From JAVBSC01 sp031547305 (GTDB lineage Bacteria; Desulfobacterota; Desulfovibrionia; Desulfovibrionales; Desulfovibrionaceae), in NCBI GenBank assembly GCA_031547305.1, contig JAVBSC010000118.1, positions 1 through 34,991 on the forward strand: a stretch of 34,991 bases of DNA, in the 5' to 3' direction. The notes under the pieces were generated by a model. The model saw nothing but the letters and a program-made list of their open reading frames with translations, had not been told where the DNA came from and searched no databases. Positions 24,917 through 32,282 of this stretch are shown piece by piece; the stretch's first letter is position 1; each line of letters begins with the position of its first letter. The translations under genes and the position numbers were made by a program.

Positions 24917-27001
24917 CTATTTATCCGGGCCGAGCTGCTTGATCTGCGATTCCAGTTGGGCGGTAAGGCCGTCGTATTTTTTCAGCACCGCCTCCAGGCG
25001 GGCGAAACGCAGCCGGGTCAGGCGTTCCCATTTGATCACCCGTTCGTCCTCGCGCTCAATCTTTTTTTCAATGTTCTTGATGATTGATTTATATTCGGTT
25101 TCCAGAATGGTCAGGGTGCCTTTTACCGTGTCGCCCTGGCCGTTGTCCGGATCCAGAAAGTCCACGTCGATCATCTTTTTCAGGCTGGTCAGCTTGCCTT
25201 CCTTAATTCGCACCGTGCCTTCGTGCGCGCCGGGGGTCAGATCGTAGATGTTCAGGGTTATGCCGTCCGCCGGGTTCACTTCAGGGTTATCGGCGTCCCG
25301 GGCCAGAAAGAGCTGCTTGGTGTCGTTGTAAAATTTAGCCGGCTTGCCGTTGATGGTAGCCCCGGTTATCTCTCCGGCGGCGTCGACTTCGTAGGAAACC
25401 TTGTATTCCCCGGCCTTGGTCCAACTGTCCATGGTTGAATCCACGCCCATTTTCGGTGAATCGCTCACGCCCGCGCTTTTGGCCGCGAAGAGTTCGGCCA
25501 CGGCCTGGGGGTCGGCGTTAAGAGCCTTGTCCAAGGTGATCAGGTCGTTGTTGGTTTCAAAAATCAGCAGGCCGAAAGTCTTGGAAGAGGCGTCCGCGTC
25601 GGTCTTTATGCCAATCTGGGCCAGGGAGGAGAACACGTCCCCACTGTATGTGCCGTCCGCATTCTGATGCAAATAGGAAAAGCCGCCGGACTTGCTGATG
25701 ACCATGTCTTTCAGCTTGCTGGCAATAAGCTGGATGCCGTAGTTGCCCGTGAGGATGGAGCCTTTCTCCATCTCAAACTGGGAGTCGGCGTATTTATCCG
25801 AAGTGATGGTCTTGTTCTCGTCCACCTTGGTCAGGGTGTTCAGCAGGGTACGCGCGGAGTTGACGGCATCCACGAACTTGACGACGTTCTCTTTGATCTT
25901 TGCCTTATCCGTGCTCACCGTGAGTGTGCTGGGGCCGACGGAGTTGAAGGTCAGGTTCACGCCCTCGATCACGTCGCTGGTTGTGTTGCCCGGCAGTTCC
26001 AGCCAACTGGGGTCGGCCGGCCAGCCGTTGATGCGCACCTGGGCGTTTTTGCCCTCCAGCTTCATCCAGCCGGCGGAGTGATTGGTTACCGCGGTCAGGG
26101 TGGAGTTGGGGTCTATGACCGGCGGGTAGGCGTTGGGGTCCGTGGATTCCAGCTTCAGATCCATGCCGTTGGCCCCGGAGACCAGACTGGCCGAGATGCC
26201 TATGGAGCCGTAATTGGTGTTGATGAAGTCCCTGAGCTGCCCCAGGGTGACTCCCGGCCCCACGTCTATTCCATAGTCAGCTCCGTTGTATTTGAAATTC
26301 AGAGTCTGGTTCGCGCCGCTGGTGTTTATGACGCTGTTTCCATCGGCCAGGCTGGTCTTCATGACCGAAAACTTGCCGAAGCCTTCCAGGGTGGTGGAAG
26401 AATCTATGTCCAGGGTGGCGTTTTTACCCTGTTCCATGGAATATAGCTGAAAAACCATGCCGTCCGTGCCCTGCATCATGGTGGCCTTGACGCCGGGGTT
26501 GCCGGACTGATTGTTGATCAGGTTTTTCAGGCCTTCCAGGGTGGTGCCCGTGGGCACGGCGACATTGTAGGTCGTACCTTTATAATTGTAGGCAAAGTTC
26601 TGGGTGGCGCCGGAATTGTTCACAATGGCCAACTTGTCGGCCAGGCCTGTTTCCAGGCCCAGTTGAGCGTTGGTGGCCAGTTGCCCCACCTCTATGCGAT
26701 AGGTGCCTTCAATTGCTTTGCTGTCGCTGGTGGCGGAAAGCACGGACTCGTTGGAGGATTTGGCGTTTTTGACCAGGAATTTTTCCACCGAGTTCATTTC
26801 GTTGATCACGGCGCTCAAATTCTCAAGCTCGGTGCGCACCTGCCCAAAGGCATCCAGGCGTTGCAGCCAGTCGGAACGCCACTTCAAAAGCTTTTGGGCG
26901 GGCATCAGCTCAATTTTTTTGAGCTGGCTGATCATGGTGTCGAAGTCCGTGCCGTTGCCCAGGCCGGTGAAGTGTATAGAGCCGGAAGTATATTCAGGCA
27001 T
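24917..27001 (-). CDS. fliD: Flagellar filament cap protein FliD (HAP2)
   Basis: Forms the cap at the tip of the growing flagellum and guides flagellin folding. The 694-residue protein has the N-terminal HAP2 signature (TSGSIHFTGLGNGTDFDTMISQL, then KKIELMPAQKLLKWRSDWLQRLDAF). Two repeated beta-domains (about 130-330) each contain a flagellin-hook IN-like motif (TFNVNG-type strands, TLGQLRDFINTNYG and TLEGLKNLINNQSG). A C-terminal coiled-coil ends with KYDGLTAQLESQIKQLG. The start at 27001 (MPEYTSGSIHF) has GAGGG about 8 bases upstream and matches the family start. The extension to 27064 was rejected. It is longer than enterobacterial FliD (about 470), probably through the duplicated middle domains. 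fliS follows. Confidence 0.93.
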   Translation of the reverse strand: MPEYTSGSIHFTGLGNGTDFDTMISQLKKIELMPAQKLLKWRSDWLQRLDAFGQVRTELENLSAVINEMNSVEKFLVKNAKSSNESVLSATSDSKAIEGTYRIEVGQLATNAQLGLETGLADKLAIVNNSGATQNFAYNYKGTTYNVAVPTGTTLEGLKNLINNQSGNPGVKATMMQGTDGMVFQLYSMEQGKNATLDIDSSTTLEGFGKFSVMKTSLADGNSVINTSGANQTLNFKYNGADYGIDVGPGVTLGQLRDFINTNYGSIGISASLVSGANGMDLKLESTDPNAYPPVIDPNSTLTAVTNHSAGWMKLEGKNAQVRINGWPADPSWLELPGNTTSDVIEGVNLTFNSVGPSTLTVSTDKAKIKENVVKFVDAVNSARTLLNTLTKVDENKTITSDKYADSQFEMEKGSILTGNYGIQLIASKLKDMVISKSGGFSYLHQNADGTYSGDVFSSLAQIGIKTDADASSKTFGLLIFETNNDLITLDKALNADPQAVAELFAAKSAGVSDSPKMGVDSTMDSWTKAGEYKVSYEVDAAGEITGATINGKPAKFYNDTKQLFLARDADNPEVNPADGITLNIYDLTPGAHEGTVRIKEGKLTSLKKMIDVDFLDPDNGQGDTVKGTLTILETEYKSIIKNIEKKIEREDERVIKWERLTRLRFARLEAVLKKYDGLTAQLESQIKQLGPDK

Positions 27002-27070
27002 GACGAAAACCCTCGGTATGGAATTTTTTGCCGCGTTTCCCCACAGAAGGGGACTATCCGCCAATCAGTT

Positions 27071-27086
27071 TGCAAGGCTGATGCCA
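27071..27086 (-). promoter_or_regulatory. Sigma-54 (RpoN) promoter of fliD-fliS
   Basis: On the minus strand the sequence is TGGCATCAGCCTTGCA. The -24 GG and -12 GC are 10 bases apart, as sigma-54 promoters require, and ten or more of the conserved positions in TGGCACG-N4-TTGCA match. It lies 70 bases before the fliD start, giving an untranslated leader of about 60 bases. Sigma-54 control of flagellar genes is common. An enhancer-binding activator would be needed. Confidence 0.75.
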
Positions 27087-27191
27087 AAATTCCCTTTGGC
27101 TGGCTTATCGGAAGGAGACAAAAAAGCTTTAGTTATTCCAAACTGCCGGAGCATGAGTAAATTCACATACAAGGGCTTAATGCAGGGGATA

Positions 27192-27212
27192 CGGCGGGGG
27201 AGCCTCCCGCCG
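27192..27212 (-). terminator. Hairpin downstream of the EamA gene
   Basis: CGGCGGG (27212-27206 on the minus strand) pairs with CCCGCCG (27198-27192), 17 bases past the EamA-family stop codon, with outer GGGGA/TCCCC pairs possible. No T run follows, so termination strength is uncertain. Confidence 0.45.
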
Positions 27213-27229
27213 ATTCCTTCCATCTTCCC

Positions 27230-28072
27230 CTACAATCTCATGACGGCGGCGGCGGCAAAAACCAGGAGAGATGCGGCGACGCGGGCCGGGGTCATTTTTT
27301 CCTTAAGGAAGATTACGGCCAGAATAACGCCGAAGAGCACGGAGGATTCGCGCAGCGCGGCCACCTGGGCAATGGGGGCGCGGGTCATGCCCCAGAGGGA
27401 CAGGGCGTAGGCGGCCAGGCTGCAAGCGCCGCCGGACAGGCCGTAAATCCAGCGGCTTTTCAAATAGCATGGGTAAAGGCTCCTGCGGGGGGTCATGCTC
27501 AGAAGGAAGAACAGGGCCAGCGGATTCAAAAGAAAAATCCAGCAAACGTAAGAGAGCGGGTGGCCGGAAAGGCGAACGCCCCGGCCGTCCACCACGGTGT
27601 AGGCCATGATGGCCAAAGAGTTGCCCAGGGCGGGCAGGGTGGCGGCCCAGCTGAAGCGCCCGCGGCGTAAAGCGTCAAAGGCCAGCAAAAGAATGCCGGA
27701 GGTCAGCAAAATTACCCCCAGCCAGCCGCTGCCGGGCAGCGTGTCGCCCAGAAAAAACACGGTAACAAGCGCGGTGAGCAAAGGGGCTGTGCCGCGCATC
27801 AGCGGGTAGGCGTAACTGAAATCCCCATCCCGGTAGGAACGGGCCATAAAGACATAATAGAAAATGTTGATCAGGGCTGTGGCCGCCAGGTACGGCCAGG
27901 CGGCGGCCAGGGGCGAAGGCAGAAAAAGCATAAGAATAAAAGAGACCAGGGCGCCGCCCGCAGTGTTCAGGGTGGTTTCAAAAAACTTGTCGGAGCCGCC
28001 CTTGATCATGGTGTTCCAGGCGGCATGCAGCAGGGCGGAGCCAAAAACCGCCAGAATAACTATTGTGGACAT
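27230..28072 (-). CDS. EamA/DMT family transporter
   Basis: A 280-residue inner-membrane protein with about ten hydrophobic helices arranged as two EamA repeats. The first repeat holds the AYPLMRGTAPLLTALVTVFFLGDTLPG segment and the second has the equivalent IAQVAALRESSVLFGVILAVIFLKEKMTP. These match the drug/metabolite transporter superfamily, whose members export amino acids, sugars or other metabolites. The substrate cannot be deduced. The ATG at 28072 lies 6 bases after the HsdR-N-like gene and has no ribosome binding site of its own, so translation may depend on the upstream gene. Confidence 0.85.
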   Translation of the reverse strand: MSTIVILAVFGSALLHAAWNTMIKGGSDKFFETTLNTAGGALVSFILMLFLPSPLAAAWPYLAATALINIFYYVFMARSYRDGDFSYAYPLMRGTAPLLTALVTVFFLGDTLPGSGWLGVILLTSGILLLAFDALRRGRFSWAATLPALGNSLAIMAYTVVDGRGVRLSGHPLSYVCWIFLLNPLALFFLLSMTPRRSLYPCYLKSRWIYGLSGGACSLAAYALSLWGMTRAPIAQVAALRESSVLFGVILAVIFLKEKMTPARVAASLLVFAAAAVMRL

Positions 28073-28078
28073 GGAGGT

Positions 28079-28642
28079 TTAAGACAGAAGCAGGCAGACT
28101 TCCGAGCAGCAGTCCTTTATAAAACCGCTGTAGGTGTGCAGGATGCGGGATTCTTTATCGCGCCGCTCGGGAGTCAGGGGCTTGGCCGGGCAGGCGGCGG
28201 CCAGAGCCGGCAATTCCCCGGCCAGGGGCATGATGGCCGCGCCCTGGCCGCCCAGGGGCAGATCCGCGCCGCTGGCCACGCACAGGAGCAGGGCCTTGCG
28301 GGTATCCGTGACCAGAGCCAGAGGGACCGGGCCGCCGGGCAGCAAACGGGCCAAAGACAGAACTTCGCGACGGTAAGTGTTTACTTCGCCCGGGCAAAAC
28401 ACCACGGCCAGCAGGGGGCGTCCCTCCTGATCCAGGGCCAGTAAATCCACAGGGCGGGAAAAATTTTCCCCGCCGGCCTGATACGGCACTTCCACCCCGG
28501 GACGCAACGCTTCCGGCGCAAATCCGCGCTCCTCCACCATCAACCTGGCCAGGCCCTGGCGCAAGTCCTCGTAGGTGGTGGCTTCACGCCGCCGGCCGGT
28601 CAGGTAGTCGCAAATGGCGTAGCCCAGGCTGGTTTCGTGCAT
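28079..28642 (-). CDS. Stand-alone HsdR-N-like (restriction-type nuclease fold) protein
   Basis: A 187-residue protein resembling the N-terminal nuclease-fold domain of type I restriction R subunits (HSDR_N_2 type). Visible parts are an N-terminal helix with YEDLRQGLARLMVEERG, a core strand RPVDLLALDQEGRPLLAVVFC, and TDTRKALLLC. In the PD-(D/E)XK fold the strand positions would be D-x(n)-E-x-K. Here the D of RPVDLL fits, but the E-x-K is replaced by VVFC, so nuclease activity looks doubtful. No HsdM, HsdS or motor domain is nearby, so it is not part of a restriction system. The ATG at 28642 has AGGTGA upstream. It sits 3 bases after a small gene and 6 before EamA. Confidence 0.65.
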   Translation of the reverse strand: MHETSLGYAICDYLTGRRREATTYEDLRQGLARLMVEERGFAPEALRPGVEVPYQAGGENFSRPVDLLALDQEGRPLLAVVFCPGEVNTYRREVLSLARLLPGGPVPLALVTDTRKALLLCVASGADLPLGGQGAAIMPLAGELPALAAACPAKPLTPERRDKESRILHTYSGFIKDCCSEVCLLLS

Positions 28643-28645
28643 TGA

Positions 28646-28906
28646 TCACCTGCCGTGCTTTATCAGGGCCTTGGCGACATTAAGATCGTAGAGCCGCAGG
28701 GGATCGCTTTTGGAATCCCGCGCGCGGTAATGCGCGGCCGCGGCTTCCAATACGGACCAGTCCAGCCAGTCATGACGCTCCCACACCTCCGGACGATCCG
28801 CCCGCCAAAGGCGGAACCGCGGTCCGGCCTGTCCTTCGCGCACGTAAACGCGGGTTTTAAGGTCCGTGGGATCCGGATTGTAGTAAAGTCCCAAATCGTC
28901 TTTCAT
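28646..28906 (-). CDS. Small conserved hypothetical protein
   Basis: An 86-residue, Trp- and Asp/Arg-rich soluble protein (YYNPDPTDLKTRVYVR, then FRLWRADRPEVWERHDWLDW). I recognise no domain, signal peptide or membrane segment. The start is the ATG at 28906 with GGGAG 6 bases upstream. The reading can be extended two codons to a TTG, which is less likely. It is the first gene of a three-gene minus-strand cluster with the HsdR-N-like protein and the EamA transporter, and is divergent from dsrA across a 523-base gap. The tight spacing suggests it works with the next gene, but no role is assigned. Confidence 0.6.
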   Translation of the reverse strand: MKDDLGLYYNPDPTDLKTRVYVREGQAGPRFRLWRADRPEVWERHDWLDWSVLEAAAAHYRARDSKSDPLRLYDLNVAKALIKHGR

Positions 28907-29429
28907 CTGCAACTCCCAAAAAAGTCACCGAAAGAGAGCCAAACTCGCTCCGTTTTAAGGATGCATTGCGCTAACGTCGCTCTGAATATAAATTGATTAA
29001 CCAAACAATGACCGCGCTTTTTACCTGTTGCACTCTGGCCGGAACTTTGTTTCTTCCCAAAAGCCCACCTCTCCCTGCGCCCAATTTGCCCTAAAAAATC
29101 TCCGCGTCAAGATGTGATTATGGCAATACCGCCCCTTTTTTGCTTGTGCCGGGCGGACTTAAACTTCCGGCTCGCGTTCGCGCGCAAAGTTATAAAGAGT
29201 CTTTTGTTGTTGCAGCGGGTTGACAACCCCCCAGAATCCTTCTATTAAGGAAAAAGTTTGTTCCAAAAGCCCACAAGACCGTTATATTTTTGTATAATCT
29301 TGTATTTCTGTTCCTCGGTTGAATTTCAGGGCGCCTTGCGGTTGTGTTTTGGTAAACTTCACGGCGCGGCAAGGTCCCGTACGTTTTAATTTAAGAACCC
29401 AGAACCCCAAAAACTGTGGAGGTAAGGCA
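28907..29429. other. Divergent control region upstream of dsrA
   Basis: This 523-base stretch has no convincing gene. It holds the dsr promoter and palindrome (29217-29248), then an inverted TTATA/TATAA pair (29282-29297) in the transcribed leader, and several A/T-rich tracts. The 3' end contains the dsrA ribosome binding site GGAGGT (29418-29423). The first half (28907-29160) probably also carries the promoter for the minus-strand three-gene cluster, but no clear -35/-10 pair was found there. Confidence 0.6.
29217..29248 (+). promoter_or_regulatory. dsrABD promoter with palindrome over the -35 box
   Basis: TTGACA (29220-29225) and TATTAA (29243-29248) are 17 bases apart, a near-consensus sigma-70 promoter. 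The start site would be near 29255, giving a leader of about 175 bases. The perfect palindrome GGGTTGACAACCC (29217-29229) covers the -35 box completely, as an operator would. The regulator is unknown. Confidence 0.6.
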
Positions 29430-30743
29430 ATGGCGAAACATGCAACGCCCCAGCTGGACCAGCTTGAGTCCGGGCCGTGGCCCAGCTTTGTATCCGACAT
29501 CAAGCAGGAAGCCGCAAGCCGGGCGAAAAACCCGAATAAAGTCTCCTATCAGATTCCTGTGGAATGCCCTGAAGATTTGCTTGGCGTTCTGGAACTGTCC
29601 TACATGGAAAAAGAAACCCACTGGAAGCACGGCGGCATAGTCGGCGTGTTCGGGTACGGCGGCGGCGTCATCGGCCGCTACTGCGACCAGCCGGAAAAAT
29701 TCCCCGGCGTGGCCCACTTCCACACCGTGCGCGTTAACCAGCCTTCCGCCAAAGATTACAGCACCAAATTCCTGCGCCAGATTTGCGATATCTGGGATAT
29801 GCGCGGCTCCGGCATAACCAACATGCACGGATCCACCGGCGACATCGTGCTCCTGGGCACCCAGACCCCGCAGCTTGAGGAAATTTTCCACGAGCTTACC
29901 CACAAAATGGGTACCGACCTGGGCGGTTCCGGCGCCAACCTGCGCACCCCGGAAGCCTGCCTGGGCACTTCCCGTTGCGAATACGCCTGCTACGACACCC
30001 AGGACATCTGCAACCAGCTCACCCACGACTATCAGGACGAACTGCACCGTCCGGCCTTCCCCTACAAGTTCAAGTTCAAGTTCGACGGCTGCCCGAACGG
30101 CTGCGTGGCCGCCATTGCCCGCTCGGACTTCGCGCTCATCGGCACCTGGAAGGACGACATCAAAATCGACCAGTCAGCGGTTAAAGCCTATGTGGGCGGA
30201 GAAATCAAGCCCAACGCCGGCGCGCACTCCGGCCGCGACTGGGGCAAATTCGACATCCAGGCCGAAATCGTTGACCGCTGCCCCACCAAGTGCATGAAGT
30301 GGGACGGCGCGAAGCTTTCCATAGACAACAAAGAGTGCACCCGGTGCATGCACTGTATCAACGCCATGCCCCGCGCCCTGCATATAGGCAACGAGCGCGG
30401 CGCCTCCATTCTGGTGGGCGCGAAAGCCCCGGTGCTGGACGGCGCGCAGATGGCCTCTCTGCTGGTGCCCTTTGTGGAAGTCAAGGCTCCCTATGACGAA
30501 GTCAAGGAAGTCATTGAAAAAATTTGGGACTGGTGGATGGAAGAAGGCAAGAACCGTGAACGCCTTGGCGAAACCATCAAACGGCTGTCTTTCCAGAAGC
30601 TGCTTGAGGTCACCGAAATTCCGGCCCAGGCCGTGCACGTGCAGGAACCCCGCCACAACCCGTACATCTTCTTCCGCGAGGACGAAGTGCCGGGCGGCTG
30701 GAACCGCGATCTTGAAGCTTACCGCAACAGACACCAGAGATAA
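29430..30743 (+). CDS. dsrA: Dissimilatory sulfite reductase, alpha subunit
   Basis: Alpha subunit of the enzyme that reduces sulfite, the last step of sulfate respiration. With DsrB it forms a cytoplasmic alpha2-beta2 complex and passes sulfur to DsrC. The 437-residue length matches the Desulfovibrio protein. The siroheme-linked Fe-S cysteines are present at 177, 183, 221 and 225 (PEACLGTSRC and DGCPNGC). The ferredoxin domain has cysteines 284 (VDRCPTKC), 303, 306 and 309 (CTRCMHC). The start at 29430 has GGAGGT about 6 bases upstream. The open frame runs further upstream but has no match there. dsrB follows after 17 bases. Nothing is altered, so the enzyme should be functional. Confidence 0.99.
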   Translation: MAKHATPQLDQLESGPWPSFVSDIKQEAASRAKNPNKVSYQIPVECPEDLLGVLELSYMEKETHWKHGGIVGVFGYGGGVIGRYCDQPEKFPGVAHFHTVRVNQPSAKDYSTKFLRQICDIWDMRGSGITNMHGSTGDIVLLGTQTPQLEEIFHELTHKMGTDLGGSGANLRTPEACLGTSRCEYACYDTQDICNQLTHDYQDELHRPAFPYKFKFKFDGCPNGCVAAIARSDFALIGTWKDDIKIDQSAVKAYVGGEIKPNAGAHSGRDWGKFDIQAEIVDRCPTKCMKWDGAKLSIDNKECTRCMHCINAMPRALHIGNERGASILVGAKAPVLDGAQMASLLVPFVEVKAPYDEVKEVIEKIWDWWMEEGKNRERLGETIKRLSFQKLLEVTEIPAQAVHVQEPRHNPYIFFREDEVPGGWNRDLEAYRNRHQR

Positions 30744-30760
30744 GCAAGGGAGAGTACAAG

Positions 30761-31906
30761 ATGACCTTTATATCTTCCGGGTACAATCCCGAAAAACCGA
30801 TGGAAGGCCGCATCACCGATATAGGCCCGCGCAAGTACGACGAATTCTACCCGCCGGTCATTGCCAAGAACAAAGGCAAATGGCTGTACCATGAAATACT
30901 GGAGCCCGGCGTGCTGGTGCACGTGGCCGAAGGCGGAGACAAAGTTTACACTGTGCGTTGCGGCACGGCCCGCCTGATGTCCGTGACGCATATCCGCGAG
31001 ATCTGCGACATCGCCGATAAATACTGCGGCGGGTACATGCGCTTCACCACGCGCAACAACATCGAATTCATGGTCTCTGACGAAGCGTCCCTGAAAGCCA
31101 TGAAGGAAGATCTGAAAAGCCGCAAGTTCGCTGGCGGCTCCAACAAGTTCCCCATTGGCGGCACGGGCGCCGGCATCACCAACATGGTGCACACCCAGGG
31201 CTGGGTGCACTGCCACACCCCGGCCACGGACGCCTCCGGCCCGGTGAAAGCGGTGATGGACGAAATGTTCCACCACTTCCAGAACCACGACCTGCCCGCC
31301 CCGTTGCGCCTCTCTCTGGCCTGCTGCATCAACATGTGCGGCGCGGTGCATTGCTCGGACATCGGCCTGGTGGGCATCCACAGAAAGCCCCCGATGATCG
31401 ACCATGACTGGACCGACAAGCTCTGCGAAATCCCCCTGGCCGTGGCCGCCTGCCCCACCGCGGCGGTGCGCCCAACCAAGGTTGACCACAAGGGCGAGAA
31501 GGTCAATACCGTGGCCATTAAAAACGAGCGCTGCATGTACTGCGGCAACTGCTACACCATGTGCCCGGCCCTGCCCATTTCCGACGGCGAAGGCGACGGC
31601 ATAGCCATTATGGTGGGCGGCAAGGTTTCCAACCGCATCAGCATGCCCAAGTTCTCCAAGGTCGTTGTGGCGTACATTCCTAACGAACCGCCGCGCTGGC
31701 CAACACTGACCAAGACCGTGAAGCACATTGTGGAAGTGTACTCCAAAAACGCCCGGAAGTACGAACGCCTGGGCGAATGGGCCGAACGCATCGGCTGGGA
31801 ACGCTTCTTCAGCCTGACCGGCCTGGAGTTCACCCATCACCTGATCGACGACTTCCGCGATCCGGCTTACTATACCTGGCGTCAGAGCACCCAGTTCAAG
31901 TTCTAG
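30761..31906 (+). CDS. dsrB: Dissimilatory sulfite reductase, beta subunit
   Basis: Beta subunit of dissimilatory sulfite reductase, which binds the catalytic siroheme with DsrA. The 381-residue length matches the Desulfovibrio protein. Siroheme-cluster cysteines are visible at 151 (VHCHTP), 188, 189 and 193 (LACCINMC). The ferredoxin domain has cysteines at 232, 259, 262, 265 and 269 (RCMYCGNCYTMC). The ATG at 30761 has GGGAG upstream. It is co-transcribed with dsrA (17-base gap). A GC-rich hairpin with a short T run separates it from dsrD, so message levels may differ beyond this point. Confidence 0.99.
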   Translation: MTFISSGYNPEKPMEGRITDIGPRKYDEFYPPVIAKNKGKWLYHEILEPGVLVHVAEGGDKVYTVRCGTARLMSVTHIREICDIADKYCGGYMRFTTRNNIEFMVSDEASLKAMKEDLKSRKFAGGSNKFPIGGTGAGITNMVHTQGWVHCHTPATDASGPVKAVMDEMFHHFQNHDLPAPLRLSLACCINMCGAVHCSDIGLVGIHRKPPMIDHDWTDKLCEIPLAVAACPTAAVRPTKVDHKGEKVNTVAIKNERCMYCGNCYTMCPALPISDGEGDGIAIMVGGKVSNRISMPKFSKVVVAYIPNEPPRWPTLTKTVKHIVEVYSKNARKYERLGEWAERIGWERFFSLTGLEFTHHLIDDFRDPAYYTWRQSTQFKF

Positions 31907-31920
31907 GCCGGAGGCATTTT

Positions 31921-31949
31921 CCCCGGGCGCACTCCGCGCCCGGGGTTTT
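31921..31949 (+). terminator. Hairpin with T run between dsrB and dsrD
   Basis: CCCCGGGCGC (31921-31930) and GCGCCCGGGG (31936-31945) form a 10-bp perfect stem with a 5-base loop, followed by TTTT. It lies 14 bases past dsrB and 22 before dsrD. It looks like an attenuating terminator or an mRNA-stabilising stem that makes dsrAB more abundant than dsrD. Confidence 0.65.
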
Positions 31950-31971
31950 ACACTCCAGAGGGAAAAGTACC

Positions 31972-32205
31972 ATGAACGAAGAACAACAAAAAGTTGTGGA
32001 TTTCTTGAAGGGCAAAACCGGTAAGAGCAAATTTTACTTCAACGACTTTCTGGAAGTTTTTCCGGACAAGGGACCGCGTGAAGTGAAAAAGGTGCTTACC
32101 TCCATGGTGAACGCCGAAATCCTTGAATTTTGGTCTTCAGGCAGCACCACCATGTACGGCCTGAAAGGCGCGGGAAAGCAAAGTCACGCGGAAGGCGAAG
32201 ATTAA
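31972..32205 (+). CDS. dsrD: Sulfite reductase-associated protein DsrD
   Basis: A 77-residue winged-helix protein encoded directly after dsrAB in sulfate reducers (78 residues in D. vulgaris). The sequence KVVDFLKGKTGKSKFYFNDF, then PREVKKVLTSMVNAEILEFW and STTMYGLKGAG, matches the family. DsrD is reported to act on dissimilatory sulfite reductase activity rather than as a DNA-binding regulator. It is characteristic of reductive, sulfate-reducing dsr clusters, which supports sulfite reduction rather than sulfur oxidation. The ATG at 31972 has AGAGGG about 10 bases upstream. A strong terminator follows. Confidence 0.96.
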   Translation: MNEEQQKVVDFLKGKTGKSKFYFNDFLEVFPDKGPREVKKVLTSMVNAEILEFWSSGSTTMYGLKGAGKQSHAEGED

Positions 32206-32224
32206 ACTCCAGCCTTTTTGCGGC

Positions 32225-32270
32225 AAGAATCCGGTTGAACTGACGATGCCAGTTCAACCGGATTCTTATT
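32225..32270 (+). terminator. Terminator of the dsrABD transcript
   Basis: AAGAATCCGGTTGAACTG (32225-32242) and its exact reverse complement (32250-32267) form an 18-bp stem with a 7-base loop, ending in ATTTC. The convergent exported-protein gene ends at 32283, so it may serve both strands. Confidence 0.85.
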
Positions 32271-32282
32271 TCAGGCTTTAAA

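Noticed and set aside
28079..28642. Part of a type I restriction-modification or defence island
   Set aside because: No methyltransferase, specificity or motor subunit is present, and the neighbours are a small unknown protein and a transporter.
29031..29060. Sigma-54 promoter upstream of dsrA (TGGCCGG-AACT-TTGT)
   Set aside because: The -12 element has GT instead of the essential GC, and a good sigma-70 promoter lies closer to the gene.
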